Positions 35,438-43,688 of a stretch of DNA of 64,000 nt are shown here, piece by piece. A model generated the notes under the pieces. The model ran no database searches. It saw nothing but the letters and a program-made list of their open reading frames with translations, and was not told the DNA's origin. Source of the DNA: Prevotellaceae bacterium UBA1075. Lineage in GTDB: Bacteria; Bacteroidota; Bacteroidia; Bacteroidales; Bacteroidaceae. Made by a program: the position numbers and the translations under genes. The first letter of the stretch is position 1; each line of letters opens with the position of its first letter. Location of the stretch: contig DCCS01000023.1 in the NCBI GenBank assembly GCA_002316015.1, positions 21,974 to 85,973 of the forward strand. Reading direction: 5' to 3'.

Positions 35438-36064
35438 ATGGCATACATATTGATTTTCATCACAGCGATATTCGTCAACAATGTCGTACTTTCCCAATTC
35501 CTGGGAATATGTCCTTTCCTGGGGGTAAGCAAGAAGGTGGACTCTGCACTGGGCATGGGGGCCGCCGTGGCATTTGTGCTCACACTGGCCACCATCGTCA
35601 CCTATCTGGTACAGAAGTTTGTGCTGGTGCCCTTCTCTCTTGAATATCTCCAGACCATTGCCTTCATCCTGGTCATTGCGGCCTTGGTGCAAATGGTGGA
35701 GATTGTGCTTAAGAAGACGGCTCCTGCCCTGTACCAGGCCCTGGGCGTGTTCCTTCCCCTCATCACCACCAACTGCTGCATCCTGGGTGTGGCCATCCTG
35801 GTGGCCAATGGCAACTATGCCACACAAGGGCAGGAGCCCAACTTGCTTACGGGCGTAGTCTATGCCTTCAGTACCGCGCTGGGCTTCGCGCTGGCGCTGG
35901 TGGTGTTTGCCGCCATCCGCGAGCAACTCGACCTCATGCCCATTCCCAAGGGGATGCGCGGCATGAGCATAGCCCTCGTGACAGCCGGGCTGCTGGCTAT
36001 GGCTTTCATGGGTTTCAGCGGCGTGGACGGAGGGCTTGCCCGTCTGTTCGGCATCGCGCAGTGA
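35438..36064 (+). CDS. rnfA: Electron transport complex subunit RnfA
   Basis: A 208-residue membrane subunit of the Rnf core. The signature N-terminus is FVNNVVLSQFLGICPFLGVSKK, with TTNCCILGVA in the middle; the cysteines in these two helices with those of RnfE ligate iron. The insertion TQGQEPNLLTGVVYAFSTALG is typical. It is the last gene of the rseC-rnfBCDGEA run. Confidence 0.95.
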   Translation: MAYILIFITAIFVNNVVLSQFLGICPFLGVSKKVDSALGMGAAVAFVLTLATIVTYLVQKFVLVPFSLEYLQTIAFILVIAALVQMVEIVLKKTAPALYQALGVFLPLITTNCCILGVAILVANGNYATQGQEPNLLTGVVYAFSTALGFALALVVFAAIREQLDLMPIPKGMRGMSIALVTAGLLAMAFMGFSGVDGGLARLFGIAQ

Positions 36065-36102
36065 AGACCAGTTGTTGTGTAACAACCTAAAATATAACAG
36101 AT

Positions 36103-37119
36103 ATGAAGATTCTTCTCACGGGTGGTGCCGGATACATCGGCAGCCACACCATCATCGAACTTGACAAGGCAGGCCACAGTGTGGCCGTTGTGGATAACCT
36201 CTACAACTCCAATCCCAAGGCCCTGGAGCGTGTGGGCGAAATTATCGGGAAGCAGATTCCCTTTTACAAGGCCGATGTACGCGATGCCGGGGCATTGGCC
36301 AAGGTGTTCGAGGCAGAGCACCCCCAGGCCGTCATCCACTTCGCAGGACTCAAGGCTGTGGGCGAGAGCGTGGCAAAGCCGCTGGAGTACTATCACAACA
36401 ATATGACGGGAACATTCATCCTGCTGGATGTCATGCGCAAGCACGGATGCAAGAACATCATCTTCTCGTCCAGCGCCACCGTCTATGGCGACCCTGCCAT
36501 CATCCCCATCACGGAGCAGTGCCCCAAGGGACATTGCACCAATCCCTATGGAAAGACCAAGTCAATGCTTGAGGAGGTGCTGATGGATGTGCAGAAGGCC
36601 GACCCCGAATGGAACGTGGTTCTCCTGCGCTATTTCAATCCCATCGGCGCGCACCCAAGCGGAAAGATAGGCGAGAACCCCAACGGCATCCCCAACAACC
36701 TGATGCCTTACATCACACAGGTGGCTATCGGCAAGCGTCCGGAACTGGGAGTCTTCGGAAACGATTACGACACCCATGACGGCACGGGCGTGCGTGACTA
36801 TATCCATGTGTGCGACCTTGCCGCAGGGCACGTGTGTGCCCTGAAGGCCATCCAGGGCAAGTGCGGCCTGGGCATCTACAACCTGGGCACAGGCCATGGC
36901 TACAGTGTGCTGGACGTGGTGAAGGCTTTCGAGAAGGCCAATGGTGTCCGTGTGCCATACGTTATCAAGCCCCGACGTCCAGGAGACATTGCCACATGCT
37001 ATTGTGATCCCTCCAAGGCCAAGAAGGAACTTGGCTGGGTGGCACAGTACGGCATCGAGGAGATGTGCCGCGACTCATGGAACTGGCAGAAGAACAACCC
37101 CAACGGTTACGGGGACTGA
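36103..37119 (+). CDS. galE: UDP-glucose 4-epimerase
   Basis: Short-chain dehydrogenase-type enzyme of 338 residues that interconverts UDP-glucose and UDP-galactose. The NAD site is GGAGYIGSH near residue 7, the catalytic pair is in TNPYGKTKSMLEE (YxxxK), and SSSATVYGD precedes it. The C-terminal PRRPGDIATCYCDPSKAKKELGW is diagnostic. It starts 38 bases after rnfA and may read through from the rnf operon. A strong terminator follows. Confidence 0.96.
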   Translation: MKILLTGGAGYIGSHTIIELDKAGHSVAVVDNLYNSNPKALERVGEIIGKQIPFYKADVRDAGALAKVFEAEHPQAVIHFAGLKAVGESVAKPLEYYHNNMTGTFILLDVMRKHGCKNIIFSSSATVYGDPAIIPITEQCPKGHCTNPYGKTKSMLEEVLMDVQKADPEWNVVLLRYFNPIGAHPSGKIGENPNGIPNNLMPYITQVAIGKRPELGVFGNDYDTHDGTGVRDYIHVCDLAAGHVCALKAIQGKCGLGIYNLGTGHGYSVLDVVKAFEKANGVRVPYVIKPRRPGDIATCYCDPSKAKKELGWVAQYGIEEMCRDSWNWQKNNPNGYGD

Positions 37120-37140
37120 CCATGGGGAATGGACAACGAA

Positions 37141-37183
37141 CAGCAGGGGCTGCTATCCGGCACAAGGATGGCAGCCCCTGCTG
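37141..37183 (+). terminator. galE terminator
   Basis: CAGCAGGGGCTGC (37141-37153) pairs perfectly with GCAGCCCCTGCTG (37171-37183), 21 bases after the galE stop. Confidence 0.7.
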
Positions 37184-37608
37184 CCTTGGCCTGTGTGCGG
37201 TGTCATCGCTTGGAGCATCAGCCAGGTATGGGCGCAATGACGAACTGTGGGCAGTCCGCTTGTGTGCGCATGTCGGGGATGTGGCGGCACTGGCTTGAAT
37301 CCGGGGGGCTTCAGCGAAAGCCTCGTGCCGTACATCACATCACGATGCCCAGCAAGGGCGTGATGGCCGAGGTGCCTATCCACAGGAAGGGTGCTGGCAC
37401 TGTCAGCGCGACATCAGTAACCGCCAGCACCACCAGGGTGATGTGGGCTGATATCCATGACGAAACCTTCTACAAATGCATTACTTTACTATGTGTTAGA
37501 GGCATGTTTGTGCATACGTGTTTGCATGCGCCTATTCGTCAATGGACATCGCTTGTGTCTAATGAGATGAATAGATGTTAGGAATAGGGTAGTACGAATT
37601 CAACTTGT
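37184..37608. other. Gene-free stretch at the left border of the AT-rich island
   Basis: Holds a coding-like fragment on the minus strand (37335-37469). Base composition changes from GC-rich to AT-rich at about 37460. No attachment site or repeat was found at the border. Confidence 0.4.
37335..37469 (-). pseudogene. Remnant encoding a hydrophobic segment
   Basis: The minus strand reads SWISAHITLVVLAVTDVALT then VPAPFLWIGTSAITPLLGIV and M before a stop. Most third positions are G or C, as in real genes of this genome, and the peptide would span the membrane twice. Only about 44 codons are open and there is no start, so it is probably the end of a decayed membrane-protein gene. Confidence 0.35.
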
Positions 37609-37863
37609 TCATGTCGGATTAATGATACTTTCATAAAAGTAATCTAAAGTTTCCGAAAACAACAAAGTTTCTAGTCTTTTCAACTCTTCTAAAACTTCGC
37701 TTTTCGTTGTGTATTCTTTTTGAAGCCAATTCAAATCTTCTGTAGAAACTTCATCGTCTGTAAGAAAACGAAAAAGGATGTCACAAAGTAATACCCTATC
37801 ATCCGAATAATATTTCGGATGGTGTTTCGCAATAAAATCCAGATATGAAAAATCGTAATCCAT
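37609..37863 (-). CDS. Small acidic protein, unknown
   Basis: An 84-residue acidic helical protein (MDYDFSYLDFIAKHHPKYYS at its start, ending LDYFYESIINPT). Not recognised. It begins one base after the HNH gene ends and on the same strand, so it is probably translated with it. AT-rich codons mark it as foreign. It could be a partner or immunity-type protein of the nuclease; that is a guess from position and charge only. Confidence 0.6.
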   Translation of the reverse strand: MDYDFSYLDFIAKHHPKYYSDDRVLLCDILFRFLTDDEVSTEDLNWLQKEYTTKSEVLEELKRLETLLFSETLDYFYESIINPT

Positions 37864-37864
37864 T

Positions 37865-38626
37865 CTATTTTTTTAAATATTTTTGATAATGATAGTCTAA
37901 AAAGTCTGGTTTTGGATAAAAGCGGTTAGGTAGAACCAACTTCTTATTTTGAAGTCCAAGAAGATATTCTTTGAATGTCTTGTCTTCGGTATTTTCTATC
38001 AGTTCTTCTGAAATGATGATGTTGTAGTCGGGTGTTATAGTTATAAGATAGTTGTCATATGCTTTATGGAATAATGGATTCAAACACAATCCATTCTCGG
38101 GATTGCTTCGATTCGTCGCATCTTCTTTCCAATCAATAATATGACATGCTTCTAACAATTCAGGGTTGCTTACGCCTGATATGCAACATCTATAATTATA
38201 TGAACACATGACAGCGGAACGAAAGAAAGACTGGTTAACCCTTTGCTTGACTATGGCAAAACGCTCTTTGCCTTTGGGTAAATCACTAACATCTATTCCT
38301 GTAGTGCTTTCTATATCTTTCTTTGCGAATTTGGCTATTAGACATTCACTCTCGAAGGCAAGCCTGTCTGGATCTCTGTAAAATTCATCCCAAACTTCTT
38401 CCTCCATCTTCGCACCATGATCTAAACCTATAATCCCATTCTCTTTTAATTTCGGGTCAAGCCTTCCGAAATTTCCAATCTTCATGTTAAGCGCACTTGG
38501 GCTTCTACCTAAAATTTTTGCGTACTTTATAATAGTAGGATGTGTTTTGCCACTATCCTTAAATGGAATCTTGCAATACACATTGAATGCTATAATAGTT
38601 TCTTCTCTTGTCCATTTATTCAACAT
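37865..38626 (-). CDS. HNH endonuclease
   Basis: A 253-residue nuclease. Residues 1-60 look like a helix-turn-helix DNA-binding part (TREETIIAFNVYCKIPF...RSPSALNMKIGNF). The C-terminal half holds an HNH domain of the restriction-enzyme type: Cys147-Cys148 in YRCCISG, then ACHIIDWKEDATNRSNPENG and LCLNPLFHKAYD, giving His162, Asn175/Asn178 and His187 as likely metal and catalytic residues. Similar proteins occur as type II restriction enzymes or defence nucleases. No methyltransferase is adjacent. The base composition is clearly more AT-rich than its surroundings, so it was probably acquired by transfer. Confidence 0.85.
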   Translation of the reverse strand: MLNKWTREETIIAFNVYCKIPFKDSGKTHPTIIKYAKILGRSPSALNMKIGNFGRLDPKLKENGIIGLDHGAKMEEEVWDEFYRDPDRLAFESECLIAKFAKKDIESTTGIDVSDLPKGKERFAIVKQRVNQSFFRSAVMCSYNYRCCISGVSNPELLEACHIIDWKEDATNRSNPENGLCLNPLFHKAYDNYLITITPDYNIIISEELIENTEDKTFKEYLLGLQNKKLVLPNRFYPKPDFLDYHYQKYLKK

Positions 38627-38798
38627 ATCCTATGCATCTGGCGATTTGTCGTAAAATCCAATCTGTATGAAATTCTTTTAATTCGTATAATCTAAAAACC
38701 TGAATTTTGTTCGTTTGCCTTTTGCAGAAGTCAAACAAAGTAAATTTGCCGTCTGTTGTCATCCGATTTTGTGTTTGTGAGTTTTGTACTCTCAGCAT
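38616..38798 (-). CDS. Possible small protein ahead of the HNH gene
   Basis: A 60-codon frame (MLRVQNSQTQ...LRQIARCIGYVE) whose ATG overlaps the stop of the 66-residue frame upstream and whose stop overlaps the HNH start by 11 bases. The overlaps would couple translation. The sequence is not recognised, and it may simply be the joint between island and flank. Confidence 0.35.
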   Translation of the reverse strand: MLRVQNSQTQNRMTTDGKFTLFDFCKRQTNKIQVFRLYELKEFHTDWILRQIARCIGYVE

Positions 38799-38992
38799 TT
38801 ATGTGTTATCTCGTCATAATACGAGTAGCCTTCTCCCAGTGCCTCGTAGTCATGCGTGGCCCAGAAGATGTGGTGGGTTGTCCCATCCTTCTTGTATTCC
38901 GTCACAGAATGGTCTGTGAGCAGGGTATCCGTCACCTCCAGCCCATAGTCTTCCAGGAGATTGTTCTCGTGGATGTCTGCCTCGTTTTCCAT
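38792..38992 (-). pseudogene. Truncated N-terminus of a restriction-modification protein
   Basis: A 66-residue frame beginning MENEADIHENNLLEDYGLEV. Its end, HHIFWATHDYEALGEGYSYY followed by DEIT, resembles a segment I recall from a family of long Bacteroidetes restriction-modification proteins, where it is followed by several hundred residues. Here it is cut off after three unrelated codons at exactly the point where the sequence turns AT-rich. It has its own promoter box at 39020-39027. It is most likely a gene start truncated by insertion of the island. The family match is from memory and needs a search. Confidence 0.5.
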
Positions 38993-39019
38993 GTGCGTCT
39001 CTTGTCTTCGCGTGGAATG

Positions 39020-39027
39020 CAAAGGTA
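39020..39027 (-). promoter_or_regulatory. -7 box upstream of the truncated gene
   Basis: Minus strand TACCTTTG, 27 bases before the ATG at 38992. It could now drive the HNH genes. Confidence 0.5.
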
Positions 39028-39076
39028 GTGAAAGAAAAGGTTATGGGGAAGGGCAAAGCCACTTTCTTTTGACGTT

Positions 39077-39093
39077 CCTGCCTAAAAGGCAGG
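39077..39093 (-). terminator. Hairpin after the YczE-type gene
   Basis: CCTGCCT (39077-39083) pairs with AGGCAGG (39087-39093). On the minus strand it follows the YczE-type gene and is trailed by an A/T-rich run. Confidence 0.45.
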
Positions 39094-39150
39094 CTCGCTC
39101 CAAGCCCTCCCGGCCTCAGAAGCGTTCCGGGCTTGAAGGCCCTCTCTGCC

Positions 39151-39897
39151 TTAGAACCTCCTGTACACATATCGGGCCAGCCCATACACATACCTGCGGA
39201 AGCCGGGGCGGTAGGCCAGCAGGCGGTCAAACCATCCCAGGCGCCGGCCCACGGCGCGCACCACCAGTCCCACGTACACCATGGCAAAGAGCGTGCCCAT
39301 GCCCACTATCCGCCATTGCCATGAGCCCAGCAGCAGGATGCTGAGGAGCACGGCCAGCGCGACCAGTGTGGTGTCCGCCCATATCTTGGCTTTGTGGAAC
39401 CTCATCCCCGTCACCTTGCTTATGGCGATGGTGATGCCCTCGCCAGGCATGGTCACCGAGCCGCACCTCACCTCCAGCGCGATGCCGATGCCCAGGATGG
39501 TGCACCCCGCCACCTGCACGAGGGCGTTCAAGGGGAGGCTGTCATACGCTATCCACCCCGTCAGCAGCATGTTCAGGTCTATCAGCATGCCGAAGAAGAA
39601 GCCCACGGCGAGCTGGAACAGTTGCACCCACTCAAAATACCCGCGCAGTATCGCCATCTGGGCCACCACAAAGAGCGCGTTCATCAGAATGGTGTAGGTG
39701 CCTATGGTCCATGCCGGGATGCGGCCTGTCACCATCCCTGCCGTGGACATCACGCAGGGGATGGTGGAGATGACGCTGGCCCCCAGTTGGCTGCGCACGC
39801 ACACAGCCACGCCCAGTGTCATGATGTAAAGGGAGACGAGCAGCAGGATGTGCTGCCAGGTGAAGGAGATGAGCGTGGTCTTGCTGATGTGTGGCAT
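39151..39897 (-). CDS. YczE/YyaS/YitT-type integral membrane protein
   Basis: A 248-residue membrane protein with five or six helices. The parts LGVAVCVRSQLGASVISTIP, FFFGMLIDLNMLL and TILGIGIALEVRCGSVTMPG followed by EGITIAISKVTG fit the YczE-like/DUF6198 group. The family's role is unknown; members are often near transporters or regulators. The ATG at 39897 (MPHISKTTL) is chosen, as the frame upstream adds only polar residues. It stands alone on the minus strand. Confidence 0.75.
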   Translation of the reverse strand: MPHISKTTLISFTWQHILLLVSLYIMTLGVAVCVRSQLGASVISTIPCVMSTAGMVTGRIPAWTIGTYTILMNALFVVAQMAILRGYFEWVQLFQLAVGFFFGMLIDLNMLLTGWIAYDSLPLNALVQVAGCTILGIGIALEVRCGSVTMPGEGITIAISKVTGMRFHKAKIWADTTLVALAVLLSILLLGSWQWRIVGMGTLFAMVYVGLVVRAVGRRLGWFDRLLAYRPGFRRYVYGLARYVYRRF

Positions 39898-40034
39898 GGG
39901 GTCTTTGTCGTTGTGCGTTTCTTGTCTTGCACGCATGTATGGTGGCATGCGTGCCAGGTGGCTGTTCCATATATCGCTGAGGTTGCTTGTATTCCTTTCC
40001 GGTTTATGTCAGTCCGGATTCCAGTCCACGATAA

Positions 40035-40074
40035 CCCGGACTGCAGTCCAGGCGTGCTTGGACTGCAGTCCGGG
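40035..40074. repeat. Perfect 40-base inverted repeat built from GGACTGCAGTCC
   Basis: CCCGGACTGCAGTCCA (40035-40050) is the exact reverse complement of TGGACTGCAGTCCGGG (40059-40074), with an 8-base loop. Each arm also contains the palindrome GGACTGCAGTCC, so two alternative folds (one long stem or two short ones) are possible. Two more CAGTCC motifs lie just upstream. It sits between two minus-strand genes and may end transcription of the DUF6078 gene. Confidence 0.8.
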
Positions 40075-40114
40075 AATGCGGTGGGACAAAAGGCGGATTT
40101 CCTGCCGTCTCTGG

Positions 40115-40552
40115 CTATTCGCTCCAGTCCATGGCCTCCTCGTATTGGTCAAACTGCAGTTCCTCGCTCACCCCCACCTGCTTGAGCACGTCCAGGATGA
40201 GTTCTTGCTCGCCTGGGGTGAGCGGGATGTCCCCTTTCCTGCGCTCGTAGTACTGGCTTCGCCCGAAGTGGCATTGCAGCAGGGTGGAGAACCTTTCGTA
40301 CTGGTCGGGGTACATGCGCTTCTTGAAGTTGGCGAATCCTCGTGCAAAGCGCAGCGACTTGCCTTCCCTGTAGAACTCACATTGTCCGTCCTGGCTGCAC
40401 TTCCGGGGGTTGACGAGTTTCAGATGAGTCCTTCCCTCCAGCATCCTGCCGTAGGCGATTTGCCTCAGGCAAGTCTTGGCTCTGGGGCAGTCAGCGTGCA
40501 GGCATGCCGCGTAGTTGTAGGGTATCTCGTTGCTTAGTTTCCTTCTTGGCAT
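40115..40552 (-). CDS. DUF6078-like cysteine-containing protein
   Basis: A 145-residue protein with a Cys-rich N-terminal part (YNYAACLHADCPRAKTCLRQ, later NPRKCSQDGQCEFYRE) that could bind a metal, followed by a helical region with FARGFANFKKRMYPDQYERF and FGRSQYYERRKGDIPLTPGE. It resembles the DUF6078 group common in Bacteroides and Prevotella; function unknown. The ATG at 40552 is chosen because a -7 box lies 32 bases upstream. Confidence 0.7.
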   Translation of the reverse strand: MPRRKLSNEIPYNYAACLHADCPRAKTCLRQIAYGRMLEGRTHLKLVNPRKCSQDGQCEFYREGKSLRFARGFANFKKRMYPDQYERFSTLLQCHFGRSQYYERRKGDIPLTPGEQELILDVLKQVGVSEELQFDQYEEAMDWSE

Positions 40553-40583
40553 AGTGCAGTCTCTCCGTTTTGGTTTCGTGAGC

Positions 40584-40591
40584 CAAAGATA
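40584..40591 (-). promoter_or_regulatory. -7 box of the DUF6078-like gene
   Basis: Minus strand TATCTTTG, 32 bases before the ATG at 40552. Confidence 0.5.
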
Positions 40592-40742
40592 TGGAAAAAG
40601 GGGCAGATGGCCCATCGTGGCAACATTCTTTTTTTGCGGCTCCTGGTGTGAAAATGGCATGGAGCGCTTCCCGCCTTGCCAGACACCGGTGTGCCAGGCC
40701 GTCCCGTCGCGCCTTGCAGTTGCTTGAATAATAGCCCATTTC

Positions 40743-40773
40743 TTGCCGCATCTGATTTTTCTGTGTAACTTTG
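40743..40773 (+). promoter_or_regulatory. Promoter of the lysS operon
   Basis: TTG (40743-40745), 20-base spacer, TAACTTTG (40766-40773). A full -33/-7 match, 33 bases before the lysS ATG. Confidence 0.7.
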
Positions 40774-40805
40774 TGGCCTCGAACAAGAACAATTGATAAA
40801 GTACG

Positions 40806-42590
40806 ATGAACATACTGGAATTGAGCGACCAGGAGATTGTCAGGAGAAACAACCTGCAGCAGTTGCGCGACTTGGGCATTGACCCCTATCCCGCTGCAGA
40901 GTACCCTGTGGATGCCTGGAGCACAGAGATACGCGAGTCCTTTGTGGACCTTCCGGTCGATGAGTCGGCCGAGCCCGATGAGAATGGCGAGCGTCCCCAC
41001 ATTGCCGCCACAGCCGCGAACAGCCGCAACGTGAGCATCGCGGGACGCGTCATGGGCAAGCGTGTCATGGGCAAGGCCGGCTTTGCCGAACTGCAGGACA
41101 GCAAGGGGCGCATACAGTTGTATGTGCAGCGCGACTCCATTTGTCCCGGTGAGAACAAGGACCTGTACAACGTGGTCTTCAAGAAGTGCCTGGACCTTGG
41201 TGACTTCATCGGTGTGAAGGGCTATGTGTTCCGCACAAAGACGGGGGAGATAAGCGTGCATGTGACGGAGATGACCGTGCTGTGCAAGAGCCTTCGCCCC
41301 CTGCCTGTCGTGAAGACGGACGCCGAGGGCAATGTGTTCGACGCCTTTGACGACCCCGAGTTGCGCTACCGCCAGCGTTATGTGGACTTGATAGTCAACA
41401 AGGGCGTGAAGGACACCTTCCTCAAGCGGGCCGCCATCGTGCGTACCCTGCGCCGCATACTGGATGACGCGGGCTACACCGAGGTGGAGACCCCTGTCCT
41501 GCAGAGCATCGCGGGCGGTGCGAGCGCGCGTCCCTTTATCACGCACTTCAACGCGCTCAACCAGGACATGTACATGCGCATCGCCACCGAGCTTTACCTC
41601 AAGCGTCTGATCGTGGGCGGCTTCGAGGGCGTGTACGAGATAGGCAAGAACTTCCGCAACGAGGGCATGGACAAGACCCACAACCCCGAGTTCACCTGTA
41701 TGGAGCTCTATGTGAGCTACAAGGACCTCAACTGGGGCATGGGGTTCACCGAGCGGATGCTGGAGGAGATATGCACGGCTGTCAACGGAAAGCCCGAGGT
41801 GGAGATAGACGGGAAGGTCATCTCCTTCAAGGCTCCCTTCCGCCGCCTGCCCATCCTGGAGGCCATCCGGGAGAAGACGGGCTATGACCTGTATCCCATG
41901 AGCGAGGACGAGATACGCGAGGCGGCCCGTAAGCTGGGCATCGAAGTCGATGACACCATGGGCAAGGGCAAACTGATAGACGAGATTTTCGGCGAGACCT
42001 GTGAGGGCACCTTCATACAGCCCACCTTCATCACCGACTACCCCGTGGAGATGTCCCCCCTGACCAAGATGCACCGCTCGAAGCCAGGACTGACCGAGCG
42101 TTTCGAACTGATGGTGAACGGCAAGGAACTGGCCAATGCCTACAGCGAGCTCAATGACCCCATCGATCAGGAACAGCGCTTCGTCGACCAGATGAAACTT
42201 GCCGACAAGGGTGATGACGAGGCCATGGTCATTGACCGCGACTTCCTGCGCGCCCTCCAGTATGGCATGCCTCCCACCTTTGGCATCGGCATCGGCATTG
42301 ACCGCCTGGTGATGCTGCTCACGGGCAAGTTTGCCATCGGCGAGGTGATGCTCTTCCCACAGATGAAGCCCGAAGTGAAGGCTCCCCGTGACAAGGACGA
42401 GATGTTCCTGGAGAAGGGCGTGCCCGCCGAGTACATCCCCATCCTGCGCAAGGCAGGTTACAACCTGGCGGCTTCCCTGCAGGGCGTGGCCCCGGCCAAG
42501 GTGCAGCAGCAGATTGTCGAAATAGTGAAGAAATACAAACTCAATGTTGGGCGGCCCTCGCAGGAGGACATCGCGCAATGGACGGCATAG
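40806..42590 (+). CDS. lysS: Lysyl-tRNA synthetase, class II
   Basis: A 594-residue class II synthetase that charges tRNA-Lys. The N-terminal OB fold binds the anticodon (SIAGRVMGKRVMGKAGFAEL). The catalytic core has motif 2 in YEIGKNFRNEGMDKTHNPEF and motif 3 in GIGIGIDRLVMLLTG. A Bacteroidetes-type C-terminal extension of about 60 residues (GYNLAASLQGVAPAKVQQQI) makes it longer than the E. coli enzyme. Its last 13 bases overlap the start of gpsA. Confidence 0.97.
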   Translation: MNILELSDQEIVRRNNLQQLRDLGIDPYPAAEYPVDAWSTEIRESFVDLPVDESAEPDENGERPHIAATAANSRNVSIAGRVMGKRVMGKAGFAELQDSKGRIQLYVQRDSICPGENKDLYNVVFKKCLDLGDFIGVKGYVFRTKTGEISVHVTEMTVLCKSLRPLPVVKTDAEGNVFDAFDDPELRYRQRYVDLIVNKGVKDTFLKRAAIVRTLRRILDDAGYTEVETPVLQSIAGGASARPFITHFNALNQDMYMRIATELYLKRLIVGGFEGVYEIGKNFRNEGMDKTHNPEFTCMELYVSYKDLNWGMGFTERMLEEICTAVNGKPEVEIDGKVISFKAPFRRLPILEAIREKTGYDLYPMSEDEIREAARKLGIEVDDTMGKGKLIDEIFGETCEGTFIQPTFITDYPVEMSPLTKMHRSKPGLTERFELMVNGKELANAYSELNDPIDQEQRFVDQMKLADKGDDEAMVIDRDFLRALQYGMPPTFGIGIGIDRLVMLLTGKFAIGEVMLFPQMKPEVKAPRDKDEMFLEKGVPAEYIPILRKAGYNLAASLQGVAPAKVQQQIVEIVKKYKLNVGRPSQEDIAQWTA

Positions 42591-43576
42591 TGGGCAGCGT
42601 GGGGGTCATAGGCGGTGGCAGTTGGGCCACGGCCATAGCCAAGATATTGCTCGGGAGCGTGCCGCATATCCACTGGTACATGCGCAATGCAGGGCGCGTG
42701 GAGCAGTTCATGCATTCGGGGCACAATCCCGCTTACCTCCCGCAGGTGAGTTTCGACATGAGCCGGGTGACGCTCACCGATGACATCAACCAGGTGGCCG
42801 GGGCTTGCGACACGCTTGTACTGGTGCTTCCGTCACCCTTTCTCAAGGGGACGCTGGAGCATCTGCGGGTAAGGCTTCGCACCAAGTTTGTGGTGACGGC
42901 CATCAAAGGCATCGTGCCGGGCGAGAACCTCATCCCCACCGACTACCTCTCGCTCATGTACGGCATGCCGCAGGAGCAGTTGGCGGTCATAGGCGGCCCC
43001 AGCCATGCCGAGGAGGTGGCCATGAACCACCTCACCTATCTCACCGTGGGCTGTGCCGATGTGAGTCGCGCGGCAGAGTTCGCCTCGCTCCTGGCCAATG
43101 ATTATGTGCGCACCAAGGTGAGCCAGGACGTGTCGGGCATCGAGTATGCCAGTGTGCTCAAGAATGTCTATGCCCTGGCAGCCGGCATATGCAGCGGCCT
43201 GAACTATGGCGACAACTTCCAGGCCGTGCTCATGAGCAATGCCATGCAGGAGATGCAGCGCTTCCTCACAGCCGTGTGCCCCATTGGCCGCAACATCTGT
43301 GACTCGGTCTATGCGGGTGACCTGCTGGTCACGGGCTACAGCCAGTTCAGCCGCAACCGCATGTTTGGCACCATGATAGGGCGTGGCTATAGCGTGCAGA
43401 GTGCTCAGGCCGAGATGCACATGATTGCCGAGGGGTACTTCGGTGCCAAGTGCATGGTAGAGGTCAACCGCCCGCTCAGGGTCAACTCGCCCATCCTGGA
43501 CGCTGTGTTCAACATCCTGTACCGGCATGTCAGCCCGGCAATTGAAATCCGCCTGCTCAGCGGGACTTTACGGTAA
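42578..43576 (+). CDS. gpsA: Glycerol-3-phosphate dehydrogenase [NAD(P)+]
   Basis: A 332-residue soluble dehydrogenase making sn-glycerol 3-phosphate for phospholipids. The cofactor loop is VGVIGGGSWATAIAKIL; substrate features are AIKGIVPGEN, IGGPSHAEEVA and the catalytic Lys in SVLKNVYALAAGI, followed by GLNYGDNFQAVLMSNAMQEM. It starts inside the end of lysS (13-base overlap), so translation is probably coupled. The lysS-gpsA-pgi order is frequent in Bacteroidales. Confidence 0.96.
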   Translation: MDGIVGSVGVIGGGSWATAIAKILLGSVPHIHWYMRNAGRVEQFMHSGHNPAYLPQVSFDMSRVTLTDDINQVAGACDTLVLVLPSPFLKGTLEHLRVRLRTKFVVTAIKGIVPGENLIPTDYLSLMYGMPQEQLAVIGGPSHAEEVAMNHLTYLTVGCADVSRAAEFASLLANDYVRTKVSQDVSGIEYASVLKNVYALAAGICSGLNYGDNFQAVLMSNAMQEMQRFLTAVCPIGRNICDSVYAGDLLVTGYSQFSRNRMFGTMIGRGYSVQSAQAEMHMIAEGYFGAKCMVEVNRPLRVNSPILDAVFNILYRHVSPAIEIRLLSGTLR

Positions 43577-43688
43577 AGAGGTGTGGGGATGACGTGGGCA
43601 CGGCCTCTGTGTGGAGGCCATCCTGTGCGGGTCAAGGAGACGAGGAAGCAGAAGAGTAGAAACATATTTATTAATATAGAGTTTACTT

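Noticed and set aside
36071..36086. Attenuator before galE (GTTGTT with AACAAC)
   Set aside because: Six base pairs of A/T-rich stem without a U tract; too weak to call.
40491..42578. Long minus-strand open frame opposite lysS
   Set aside because: Mirror of lysS; His/Leu/Val/Gln-rich composition typical of antisense frames in GC-rich genes.
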